23,965 nt of DNA from a virus, in IMG/VR virus record IMGVR_UViG_3300009091_000060, positions 1 to 23,965 of that record; one strand, given 5' to 3'. Below the pieces are notes generated by a model. It ran no database searches, had not been told where the DNA came from, and saw only the letters and a list, made by a program, of their open reading frames with translations. Every line of letters begins with the position of its first letter. Position 1 is the stretch's first letter. Below, in pieces: positions 1-7,885 of the stretch. A program made the position numbers and the translations under genes.

Positions 1-3000
1 CAGTAACAGTTACTGCTACTCCACTTCCTATAGTTATAGGTCCTACACTCATTGCATTTGTACCTGTAGCTATCGTATAATTAGTTGATATTGTAGTATT
101 ATTTATAATCAACCCATTTGAGGCAATTACTTCAGGTGCTGTTAGTTCCCCACTGGATGGGTTATATGTTAATTTAGTTGATGAAACATATGCTGTAGTT
201 AAGTTACCTGTTGTAGCATTAGAAAAAGTTGGATATCTGGTAGCATTAGTTGTTGTATCGTCAGTAATAGCTGCTCCAGAACTAACAGTAGCCCATTCCA
301 TAGCAGTTGCACCAGCATTAGTTCTTAATAATTGAAGACTAGTTCCCAGAGCAGTTAATCCAGTTCCTCCATTAGCAACTGTTAATGTTCCACCTAATGT
401 TAAGGTTCCTGTAGTAGTAATAGGACCACCAGTTAAGGTTAATCCTGTAGTTCCACCTGAACCGGTGATAGAATTTACTGTACCAATATCAATATGTTGA
501 AGTGCTGTGGTATGTGAATTACCATCAAAAAGATATATCCAATTAGTTAAGGAACCAACTTGGATAGGTGATGATTTATCTAGTATTGTTCCATCTCCTA
601 ATTGTCCATATACATTATGTCCCCAATTCCACAATGTTCCATCTGTTTTAATAGCTGTTGTGTAGGTATATCCACAAGATACCTGTGACCAATTAGATAA
701 AGAACCAATTTGGACTGGAGAGGATTTATCTAATATAGTTCCATCCCCAAGTTGACCAGCACTATTAGACCCCCAACTCCATAAAGTTCCATCTGTTTTA
801 ACTGATATCGTGTGGAAATATCCACAGGCTACTTGTTTCCAAGTAGTTAACGCACCGACTTGGATAGGACTTGATACACTAATATTTCCTTGTCCTAGTT
901 GGCCAAAATAGTTATCTCCCCAAGCCCACAACGTTCCATCTGTTTTAATAGCTGTTGAAAAATCGTATCCAGCAGTTGGTCGACTCCAGTCAGTTAATAA
1001 TCCAATTTGACCAGGAGTAGAGGTGCCACCAAATGTTCCATTACCTAATGATCCGAATGAGTTAGCCCCCCAAGACCATAAGGTTCCATCTGTTTGAGTA
1101 GCTAATGTAAACGCTCCACCACAAGATATATGCGACCAATTGGTAAAAGAACCAATTTGAATTGGAGAAGATTTAGAAACTAATGTTCCATCTCCTAATT
1201 GACCATTGTTGTTATGTCCCCAAGCCCATAATGTTCCGTTTGTTTTAATAGCAACAACATGATCTATACCACTAGAAATTCGTAACCAACTAGTTAAAGA
1301 ACCAATTTGGATAGGTGATGATTTATCAACTGTTGTTCCATCTCCTAGTTGACCAAAAGTATTATATCCCCAAGCCCAAAGTGTACCATCTGCTTTAATA
1401 GATGTTGTGTACATATATCCACAAGATACTTGTGACCAATTAGTTAATGAACCAATTTGAATAGGACTTGATTTTGGAATTGTTGTTCCATCACCTAGGT
1501 TTCCATAAAGATTAGCACCAAAAGTCCATAAAAAAGATAAATTGTTACTAACTATATTATTCCAAGTTGAAGATATCGTACCATAAGTTTCAATATTATT
1601 CAAATCTGTATTATAACGTAACATTCCACTAATTGGAGTCGGTCTTTGAACTGTTGTTCCAGTAGGAATTGTTACTGAACCTGTACCTGGTAATATAGCA
1701 TTATTTGCTATACCAATGGTTACAGTTCCTATTCCATGTGTTACAGTAGTTTGATTAGATACTCCTGAAATGGTTTTGTATTCAAGAGCAGTTACACCGT
1801 TATTAACACCGATAAGTTGATTTCCAGTTCCTAATGATGTTAATCCAGTTCCTCCATTAGCAATTGCTAAAGTTCCGCCTAATGTTAGTGTTCCTGATGA
1901 AGTTATAGGACCACCAGTTAAGGTTAATCCTGTAGTTCCACCTGATCCGTTAACTGAAGTGACTATACCAAATAATGGGCGTTGAATAGCAAATGTATTA
2001 ACAAATCGTGTAGATATTTGACTCCAATTAGTTAATGAACCAATTTGAATAGGAGAAGATTTCGGAACAATAGTTCCATCACCAAGTTGTCCATATCCAT
2101 CATTTCCCCAAGCCCAAAGAGTTCCATCATTTTTAATAGCTGTTGTTTGACTATATCCACAAGATATTTGATTCCAGTTTGTTAATGACCCAACTTGAAT
2201 AGGAGAAGATTTATCAACAAGAGTTCCATCACCAAGTTGGCCAAGTTGATTTCTTCCCCAAGCCCAAAGAGTTCCATCTGTTTTTAGAGCTGCTGAATCA
2301 TCAGTTCCTCCTGCTGCTTGTTTCCAATCAGTCAAAGAACCAATTTGAATAGGAGATGATTGTGGTATTTGTGTTCCATCACCAAGTTCTCCATAAAGAT
2401 TTCTTCCCCAACTCCATAAACTTCCGTTGGTTTTTATAGCTATTGTGTGTGTATGTCCACAAGCAATAGATTTCCAATCAGTCAAAGAACCAATTTGAAT
2501 AGGAGATGATTGTGGTGTTTGTGTTCCATCCCCAAGTTCTCCATAAAGATTTCTTCCCCAAGCCCAAAGTGTACCATCTGTTTTAATAGTTCCTATATGT
2601 GCATATCCGTTGGATACTTGTTTCCAATCAGTTAAAGAACCAATTTGAATAGGAGAAGATTTAGGAACAATAGTTCCATCACCAAGTTGTCCATTATTAT
2701 TATATCCCCAATTCCATAATGTTCCATCAGTTTTTATAGCAGATGAAAAAAGATATCCACAACTTACTTGTTTCCAATCAGTTAAAGAACCAATTTGAAT
2801 AGGAGATACTTGTGAGGTAGTTGTTCCATCACCCAATTCTCCATATATATTATATCCCCAACTCCAAAGAGTTCCGTCTGTCTTTATTGCTTCTGTGTTT
2901 AAATATCCACAAGCTATTTCTGACCAATTAGTTAAACTCCCTACTTGAATAGGAGAAGATTTAGGAACAATAGTTCCATCACCAAGTTGTCCATGAACAT

Positions 3001-6000
3001 TGTTTCCCCAACCAAATAATAAGTAGTTTGAATTATCAAGTGCTCCCCAATAAGCGTTTGTTCCACTAGTGGTTAATAATTTGCCAGAATTATTAAGTTG
3101 ACTTGGTTCTAATGCATTAAAAGCTATATTTGCTGTTGTTTGTCCAGTTCCTCCATTAGCAATTGCTAAAGTTCCGCCTAATGTTAGTGTTCCTGATGAA
3201 GTTATAGGACCACCAGTTAAGGTTAATCCTGTAGTTCCACCTGATCCGGATATAGAAGTTACAGTTCCTGTTCCAATTATAGGTTGTTGTAATGCCGCAA
3301 ATGTTTTAGCACTCTTAATAGAAAGTACTTTCCAATTAGTTAAAGAACCAATTTGAACTGGACTAGATCGGTTAATAGTATCTCCTAATCCAAGTTGTCC
3401 ATAATCATTTCCTCCCCAAGTCCATAAGGTTTTAGTATTTGTTGTAGCTATTATACTGGAATGTCCACAAGCTATCTGATTCCAATTAGTCAAAGAACCA
3501 ATTTGAATAGGAGAAGATTTAGGAACAATAGTTCCATCCCCAAGTTGACCTACATTGTTTTGTCCCCAAGTCCATAATGTTCCATCAGTTTTAATAGCTG
3601 CAAGAATATACCCACAAGAAATTTGTTTCCAATCAGTTAAACTCCCTACTTGAATAGGAGAAGATTTATTAACGCGTGTTCCATCACCAAGTGTACCATT
3701 AGCATTATACCCACAAGTCCAAAGAGTTCCATCTGTTTTTATAGCTAATGTAAAGTTACTACCACAAGCAATAGATTTCCAATCAGTTAAAGAACCAATT
3801 TGAATAGGAGAAGATTTTTTAATAATTGTTCCATCACCAAGTTGACCTTGAGAATTATATCCACAAGCCCACAATGTTCCATCAGTTTTTATAGCAGATG
3901 TAAACAATGATCCACAGTCTACTTGTTTCCAGTTTGTTAAAGTGCCAATTTGAATTGGAGATGAGTATGAAGTTGTTGTTCCGTCCCCAAGTTGTCCGTA
4001 TGTATTAATTCCCCAAGCCCAAAGAGTTCCATCAGTTTTAATAGCTGAAACACTATAACCTCCAACAGCACAAGAAATTTGTTTCCAATCAGTTAAAGAA
4101 CCAATTTGAATTGGAGATGATTTATTAATAGTTGTTCCATCACCAAGTGAACCATAATCATTTCTTCCCCAAGCCCAAAGTGTTCTATCAAGCTTTAAAG
4201 CTATTGTATAGATACCTCCACAAGCTACCTGTTTCCAATCAGTTAAAGAACCAATTTGAATAGGAGAAGATTTAGAAGTAGTTGTTCCATCTCCAAGTTG
4301 AGCATTAATATTATTTCCCCAAATCCACAGAGTGTAGAATTCTGTACTAATGTTATTCCAACTTAAGGTTGGCACATTATAAGTTTCAATGATATCTAAG
4401 TTTGTATTATATCTTAACATCCCTCCTGTTGGAATAGGTCTTTGAACTATTGTACCAGTTGGAATCGTTATTGAACCTGTACCTGGTAATATAGCATTAT
4501 CTGCTATACCAACATTTACAGTTCCTACTCCATGTGTTACAGTAGTTTGATTAGATACCCCTGAAATGGTTTTGTATTCAAGAGCAGTTGCACCATTATT
4601 AACACCGATAAGTTGATTTCCAGTTCCAAGTGATGTTAACCCAGTTCCTCCGTTAGCAACTATTAATGTTCCACCTAATGTTAAAGTACCAGTTGTAGTA
4701 ATAGTACCAGATAATGTTAATCCAGTTGTCCCACCAGAACCAGTTACAGAAGTAACTGTTCCTGTAGTAGGGGTATACCACTCTATCGCATTAACACCAG
4801 CATTAGTTCTCAAAGCTTGAAGACTAGTTCCAAGAACAGCCAATCCAGTTCCACCATTAGTATAAGCTAATGTTCCACCTAAAGTTAATGTACCTGTTGT
4901 AGTGATAGTACCAGTTAAAGTTAATCCAGTAGATCCACCTGAACCAGTTACGGAAGTAACAGTACCAACACTACCCCATTCTATTGCTGTAGCACCAGTA
5001 TTAGTTCTTAATACTTGAAGACTAGTTCCAAGAACAGCCAATCCAGTTCCACCATTAGTATAAGCTAATGTTCCACCTAATGTTAATGTACCAATATTAA
5101 TAATTGGACCACCAGTTAATGTTAATCCAGTAGTTCCACCAGAACCAGATATAGAAGTAACTGTACCATTACATACTCCACTACCATATCCTTGAATTTT
5201 AGATGGTGAAGTAGTCCAAGTACCAGCAGTAGTCTGTGTGGATTCTATATAGCCAACTACTCTAAAGGGTACATTTGTTCGGGATGTTGTTGAGTAAAAT
5301 GTTGTATTTGAGGATGAGCCAGAGGTAATAGCAGTAGTGCTTATTAATGTAGATTCATCTAAAAGAGTACCTCCAGATGCATTGATAACTGCAAGTTCTA
5401 CTGTTCCAGCATTGTCAATAGCAATTACCATTATATGGGATAATGTTGCATTAATAGTTCCAAGTGTTGCACCAGATGGAACTATTAATGCAATTGAACT
5501 ATTAACTAATCTAGTATTAGATACTCCTGATAAAAGAGATGAGTTACGAAAATCTAACACACAAGGACTCAATCCAACTGTCATAGCTGATGAACCCATA
5601 GTAGATGTTATAGAAAATATTTTACTAGTAGCTCCACCGGTATTGTAATTAACAGCATCAGCACCATTTATCAGTAATGCACCATTATTAATTCCTGATC
5701 TAATTCCTGTTGTTGATGTTGGCGGAATTGATATAGTAGGAAGCCATATTCTACTTTTTTGTGGTTTGAAGATTTGCCAAGGGTTTTCAGACAAGGAGGC
5801 AAGTAGATTAGAGTCTGTTTGTTTACCAATTCTTACCCATAAGGTATTTTCAGAATATGCATTAATATCATCTCCAGGATTCCAGCCCATAGCATGATTT
5901 CTACCAACTCCAGCATTATACCCTAAAGTATTGCTACCACTAGAAGTTCTACCTGTTACAGGACTTCCTCCTGAGTATATCTTCCAAGTAGACTGAGTAC

Positions 6001-6433
6001 GATTACCTAGACTACTAGCTACAACATTACTTTTAGCAGTAAATGTTTCAGTTAGCATTGTCCAAGACTCTCCTGTCCCTATATATATAGCAGTATTACG
6101 GCAATCAGTTCCGTAATAAACACCACCTGTAGAATAGGGACGCGTTCCTATACCAATCACATCTACAGTTATAGTTGTAAAGTCAATAGGAGCTTCGATA
6201 GAAGTAATTGGACGTAGAAGGATGGTACTTGCTACATATTGAGCCTTACCTGCTGCCTTTATTAAGGGGTTCATTGCATACCGAAATTGCAATTCCTTAC
6301 CATTTATATACTCATACCATATACCATTACAAAATACATGAGCATATGGAGCACCCTTAAATACAGGATGTGACCAATCAACAATAGCCTGTGTTTGTGG
6401 TTGTTGTATCCTTTTAGAAGGTAAAATTAACAT
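1..6433 (-). CDS. Giant tail fibre protein with three RCC1-like seven-repeat propellers (3' end off the left edge)
   Basis: The frame is open from an ATG at 6433 to the left edge, 2144 complete codons. Seen: residues 1-260 are a head domain I do not recognise, starting MLILPSKRIQ. Residues about 260-700 are fibre modules, including the phage-fibre motif FRVVGYIESTQ, NGGTGL linkers and an RP-P-GGMLRYN motif. RCC1-like arrays of seven repeats lie at about 699-1050, 1137-1485 and 1634-1980, with consensus TDGTLWAWG-N--GQLGDGT then SSPIQIGSLT-W. Fibre linkers separate the arrays. The last visible residues match the C-terminal tag of the 128-aa fibre at 7484-7870, so the gene probably ends within roughly ten codons beyond the window. 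Known: RCC1 repeats form seven-bladed beta-propellers. Inferred: a receptor-binding fibre with three propeller heads. No clear ribosome site is visible; the ATG lies four bases after the upstream stop, so coupled translation is likely. The fibre role is confident, the propeller target unknown. Confidence 0.88.
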   Translation of the reverse strand, partial: MLILPSKRIQQPQTQAIVDWSHPVFKGAPYAHVFCNGIWYEYINGKELQFRYAMNPLIKAAGKAQYVASTILLRPITSIEAPIDFTTITVDVIGIGTRPYSTGGVYYGTDCRNTAIYIGTGESWTMLTETFTAKSNVVASSLGNRTQSTWKIYSGGSPVTGRTSSGSNTLGYNAGVGRNHAMGWNPGDDINAYSENTLWVRIGKQTDSNLLASLSENPWQIFKPQKSRIWLPTISIPPTSTTGIRSGINNGALLINGADAVNYNTGGATSKIFSITSTMGSSAMTVGLSPCVLDFRNSSLLSGVSNTRLVNSSIALIVPSGATLGTINATLSHIMVIAIDNAGTVELAVINASGGTLLDESTLISTTAITSGSSSNTTFYSTTSRTNVPFRVVGYIESTQTTAGTWTTSPSKIQGYGSGVCNGTVTSISGSGGTTGLTLTGGPIINIGTLTLGGTLAYTNGGTGLAVLGTSLQVLRTNTGATAIEWGSVGTVTSVTGSGGSTGLTLTGTITTTGTLTLGGTLAYTNGGTGLAVLGTSLQALRTNAGVNAIEWYTPTTGTVTSVTGSGGTTGLTLSGTITTTGTLTLGGTLIVANGGTGLTSLGTGNQLIGVNNGATALEYKTISGVSNQTTVTHGVGTVNVGIADNAILPGTGSITIPTGTIVQRPIPTGGMLRYNTNLDIIETYNVPTLSWNNISTEFYTLWIWGNNINAQLGDGTTTSKSSPIQIGSLTDWKQVACGGIYTIALKLDRTLWAWGRNDYGSLGDGTTINKSSPIQIGSLTDWKQISCAVGGYSVSAIKTDGTLWAWGINTYGQLGDGTTTSYSSPIQIGTLTNWKQVDCGSLFTSAIKTDGTLWACGYNSQGQLGDGTIIKKSSPIQIGSLTDWKSIACGSNFTLAIKTDGTLWTCGYNANGTLGDGTRVNKSSPIQVGSLTDWKQISCGYILAAIKTDGTLWTWGQNNVGQLGDGTIVPKSSPIQIGSLTNWNQIACGHSSIIATTNTKTLWTWGGNDYGQLGLGDTINRSSPVQIGSLTNWKVLSIKSAKTFAALQQPIIGTGTVTSISGSGGTTGLTLTGGPITSSGTLTLGGTLAIANGGTGQTTANIAFNALEPSQLNNSGKLLTTSGTNAYWGALDNSNYLLFGWGNNVHGQLGDGTIVPKSSPIQVGSLTNWSEIACGYLNTEAIKTDGTLWSWGYNIYGELGDGTTTSQVSPIQIGSLTDWKQVSCGYLFSSAIKTDGTLWNWGYNNNGQLGDGTIVPKSSPIQIGSLTDWKQVSNGYAHIGTIKTDGTLWAWGRNLYGELGDGTQTPQSSPIQIGSLTDWKSIACGHTHTIAIKTNGSLWSWGRNLYGELGDGTQIPQSSPIQIGSLTDWKQAAGGTDDSAALKTDGTLWAWGRNQLGQLGDGTLVDKSSPIQVGSLTNWNQISCGYSQTTAIKNDGTLWAWGNDGYGQLGDGTIVPKSSPIQIGSLTNWSQISTRFVNTFAIQRPLFGIVTSVNGSGGTTGLTLTGGPITSSGTLTLGGTLAIANGGTGLTSLGTGNQLIGVNNGVTALEYKTISGVSNQTTVTHGIGTVTIGIANNAILPGTGSVTIPTGTTVQRPTPISGMLRYNTDLNNIETYGTISSTWNNIVSNNLSFLWTFGANLYGNLGDGTTIPKSSPIQIGSLTNWSQVSCGYMYTTSIKADGTLWAWGYNTFGQLGDGTTVDKSSPIQIGSLTSWLRISSGIDHVVAIKTNGTLWAWGHNNNGQLGDGTLVSKSSPIQIGSFTNWSHISCGGAFTLATQTDGTLWSWGANSFGSLGNGTFGGTSTPGQIGLLTDWSRPTAGYDFSTAIKTDGTLWAWGDNYFGQLGQGNISVSSPIQVGALTTWKQVACGYFHTISVKTDGTLWSWGSNSAGQLGDGTILDKSSPVQIGSLSNWSQVSCGYTYTTAIKTDGTLWNWGHNVYGQLGDGTILDKSSPIQVGSLTNWIYLFDGNSHTTALQHIDIGTVNSITGSGGTTGLTLTGGPITTTGTLTLGGTLTVANGGTGLTALGTSLQLLRTNAGATAMEWATVSSGAAITDDTTTNATRYPTFSNATTGNLTTAYVSSTKLTYNPSSGELTAPEVIASNGLIINNTTISTNYTIATGTNAMSVGPITIGSGVAVTVT
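494..1534 (-). repeat. RCC1-like array 3: seven repeats (last propeller in the protein)
   Basis: Seven repeats from SFLWTFGANLYGNLGDG to the closing strand HTTALQHI. The marker codon falls at 1499, 1349, 1199, 1049, 899, 752 and 602: steps of 150, 150, 150, 150, 147 and 150 bases. This array has the most divergent blades, including GSLGNGTFGG near 1040 and GQLGQGN near 890. Confidence 0.88.
1844..1949. repeat. 106-base perfect direct repeat, copy A (fibre linker)
   Basis: Identical base for base to 3143-3248, at an offset of 1299 bases (433 codons, in frame). It encodes the fibre linker around GGTTGLTLTGGPITSSGTL and TLGGTLAIANGGTG. It follows propeller 2 in the protein. The identity, including third codon positions, points to recent duplication or gene conversion. 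Confidence 0.93.
1979..3024 (-). repeat. RCC1-like array 2: seven repeats with exact 150-base period
   Basis: Seven repeats from YLLFGWGNN to the closing strand TFAIQRP. The marker codon in the GQLGDG or GELGDG motif falls at 2987, 2837, 2687, 2537, 2387, 2237 and 2087, so all six steps are exactly 150 bases. Long stretches of DNA between blades are nearly identical, for example the segment encoding SSPIQIGSLTDWKQ. This is the most regular of the three arrays. Confidence 0.9.
3143..3248. repeat. 106-base perfect direct repeat, copy B (fibre linker)
   Basis: Partner of 1844-1949. It follows propeller 1 in the protein. The two copies bracket propeller 2, so recombination between them would delete or duplicate a whole in-frame propeller unit of 433 codons. 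Confidence 0.93.
3284..4339 (-). repeat. RCC1-like array 1: seven repeats (first propeller in the protein)
   Basis: Seven repeats in coding order start near FYTLWIWGNN and end with a closing strand TFAALQQ. The equivalent codon in the G-x-LGDG motif falls at 4298, 4148, 3992, 3842, 3692, 3545 and 3395, giving steps of 150, 156, 150, 150, 147 and 150 bases (50, 52, 50, 50, 49, 50 codons). The last half-repeat supplies the strand that would close the ring, as in RCC1 propellers. The blade at 4148 has an S for the usual Q, and two blades carry WACGYN or WTCGYN in place of WAWG-N. Confidence 0.88.
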
Positions 6434-6437
6434 TATA

Positions 6438-6827
6438 TTATGCTATACTAGCAACTACTGATACAAATGCTTCTACAGTTACTGGTTGAACTGTATTACC
6501 AGTAAATTCTATTTCTAAGTGCATTATTTCAGGACCAAAGACATAGTTCCATTCACCAATAGTAGCTGCTGTTGTACCATTACCTACTGTATAAATAGTT
6601 TTCCAATCTGTACCAGCTGGGTTTGCTGTAGGTGTAGCTCCAGCATTATGAGCAATTAATAAATTAGCTACACATTGTAAGGTTGGACCTGTTCCACCAT
6701 TTATTATTTTGTAAGTTACAATACCACCAAGAGCAGTACGTAAATCTATTGCTCCTCTTGTAGTACTACCTGCTGCATTTGCCACTGACGCTACTAATGT
6801 CGTGACTGTTTTAGTTGCTGTTGCCAT
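6438..6827 (-). CDS. Small virion-type protein of unknown function in the fibre locus
   Basis: The 129-residue product is not a family I recognise. It is rich in Thr, Ala, Val and Gly and has alternating hydrophobic stretches suggesting a beta-sandwich: VTYKIINGGTG near residue 37, then EIMHLEIEFTG and VTVEAFVSVVAS at the C-terminus. No signal peptide, membrane segment or catalytic motif is visible. An AAAGGA ribosome site precedes the ATG. The stop lies four bases before the start of the giant fibre gene, so the two are probably translated together. Its place between fibre genes suggests a fibre-associated or decoration protein, but this is inference only. Confidence 0.8.
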   Translation of the reverse strand: MATATKTVTTLVASVANAAGSTTRGAIDLRTALGGIVTYKIINGGTGPTLQCVANLLIAHNAGATPTANPAGTDWKTIYTVGNGTTAATIGEWNYVFGPEIMHLEIEFTGNTVQPVTVEAFVSVVASIA

Positions 6828-6855
6828 ATTTAATTCCTTTATTACTAGGGTTGTA

Positions 6856-7473
6856 TTATTTATGTTCTAGTTTATATACCTTTGCAGATAACTCTTTAAT
6901 AGATTCAATTAAAAACCCAATAATTGCACTATATTCCACACTTAATACTCCTTCTGCATTTTTATGAACTATATGAGGCAACACTGTTTCAATTTGTTGT
7001 GCTATTACTCCATAAGATGGTATTCCTGTATCTTTCCAATTAAATGATACTCCTTCCATCTTGTTTACTATATCTAAACTATTTGTTAATAGAGTAATAT
7101 TAGTTTTTAAAGTTTCGTCAGATGTATTGACGAATGTTGTTGCAGTTACTGTACCAGTTGAAGGATTATATGTTAATTTAGTTGATGAAGTATAAGTATT
7201 TAAAAGATGTCCAGTTGTACTATCAGCAAATGTTAGGTAACGAGTAGAATTTGTAGTATTATCATCAGTTAAAGTAGGAGCACCTCCACCTATTGGAAAA
7301 TTAACTATTCCACTAGGGTCTACAGTCATAATATCTTGTGTAGTGTTCCCAACATTACCTCTCGATAATTTCATTGTTCCATCTGGTATAGTTGGAACAG
7401 TAAACACAAAGTTCTGAGTGGTATTTGTACTATCACCTATTTGTAATCTACTTATAGTTAGTTGACCAGCCAT
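6856..7473 (-). CDS. Tail fibre/spike protein with C-terminal S74 intramolecular chaperone
   Basis: This 205-residue protein has a short N-terminal fibre part (residues 1-110) and a C-terminal S74 (endosialidase-type) chaperone domain from about 118. Seen: the S-D-x-x-x-K signature SDETLKTNI with Ser118 and Lys123; the GVIAQQIETVLP motif; and the terminal helix VEYSAIIGFLIESIKEL. Known: this domain trimerises and helps a fibre fold, then cuts itself off just before the serine. Both key residues are present, so self-cleavage is likely intact. If cleaved, only about 117 residues remain in the virion, a very short mature fibre. An AAAGGA ribosome site precedes the ATG. It is co-directional with and close to the 128-aa fibre upstream. 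Confidence 0.88.
   Translation of the reverse strand: MAGQLTISRLQIGDSTNTTQNFVFTVPTIPDGTMKLSRGNVGNTTQDIMTVDPSGIVNFPIGGGAPTLTDDNTTNSTRYLTFADSTTGHLLNTYTSSTKLTYNPSTGTVTATTFVNTSDETLKTNITLLTNSLDIVNKMEGVSFNWKDTGIPSYGVIAQQIETVLPHIVHKNAEGVLSVEYSAIIGFLIESIKELSAKVYKLEHK
6857..6864 (-). promoter_or_regulatory. Possible T4-type late promoter, CATAAATA (7 of 8)
   Basis: The minus strand reads CATAAATA, one base off the T4 late octamer, 30 bases upstream of the 6827 start codon. It overlaps the stop codon of the upstream S74 fibre gene. In such AT-rich DNA a 7-of-8 match can arise by chance, so this is only a candidate. Confidence 0.3.
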
Positions 7474-7483
7474 TTATATTCCT

Positions 7484-7870
7484 TTAGTGTATTATTGTCC
7501 ATACTGACCCGTTTGGTACTGTTACAATAACCCCACTATTAATTGTTATTGGACCCGCAGACATAGCATTTTTATTTGTAGTTATTGTATAATTAGTAGT
7601 TACAGTTGTGTCATTTTCATAAAATACTTTATCAGTACCACCTCCAACAGGAACATTACCACCTGTTCCCCCACTTAAACTAATCCAAGAACCGTTAACA
7701 TACCCTTCAATAACAGGAGTAGCATCTGTATTATAACGTATCATACCAGCAATAGGTGTTCCACGTTGTGCTACTGTACCGGATGGTAAAACTAAGGCAC
7801 CTGTTCCACCAATAGTTATATTACCAGTATTGTCAGGTATGATAATTTCAAAACTATAATCAAAGTCCAT
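7484..7870 (-). CDS. Short tail-fibre tip protein
   Basis: This 128-residue protein consists only of fibre modules. Residues about 22-60 match the motif seen in the larger fibres here: GALVLPSGT, then RGTPIAGMIRYNTD, then NGSWISL. The C-terminus has NAMSAGPITINSGVIVTVP followed by NGSVWTIIH, a tag common at the ends of phage fibres. The same tag closes the visible part of the giant fibre at the left edge. AAAGGA lies upstream of the ATG. It could be a stand-alone tip, a fibre-assembly partner, or the remnant of a longer fibre whose middle has been lost. Its role as a fibre component is likely, the exact job unknown. Confidence 0.78.
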   Translation of the reverse strand: MDFDYSFEIIIPDNTGNITIGGTGALVLPSGTVAQRGTPIAGMIRYNTDATPVIEGYVNGSWISLSGGTGGNVPVGGGTDKVFYENDTTVTTNYTITTNKNAMSAGPITINSGVIVTVPNGSVWTIIH

Positions 7871-7885
7871 TTTTATCCTTTAATA

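Noticed and set aside
100-107. TATAAATA on the minus strand near the left edge
   Set aside because: It lies inside the coding region of the giant fibre. It might serve a gene beyond the edge, but no nearby start codon is visible to support it.
494-4339. Regular 150-base repeats that could be taken for a CRISPR or satellite array
   Set aside because: The repeats are fully coding in one minus-strand frame, have the RCC1 protein consensus and have no short repeat/spacer structure.
5337-5648. Open plus-strand frame opposite the giant fibre
   Set aside because: It is antisense to a clear fibre coding region, has no convincing ribosome site and resembles nothing. It is a shadow of the minus-strand codon pattern, as are the plus-strand frames at 7905-8105, 8436-8678 and 17767-18123.
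1-6433. Diversity-generating retroelement variable region in the fibre
   Set aside because: No reverse transcriptase gene and no adenine-biased template copy were seen in the window. Variation is better explained by repeat recombination.
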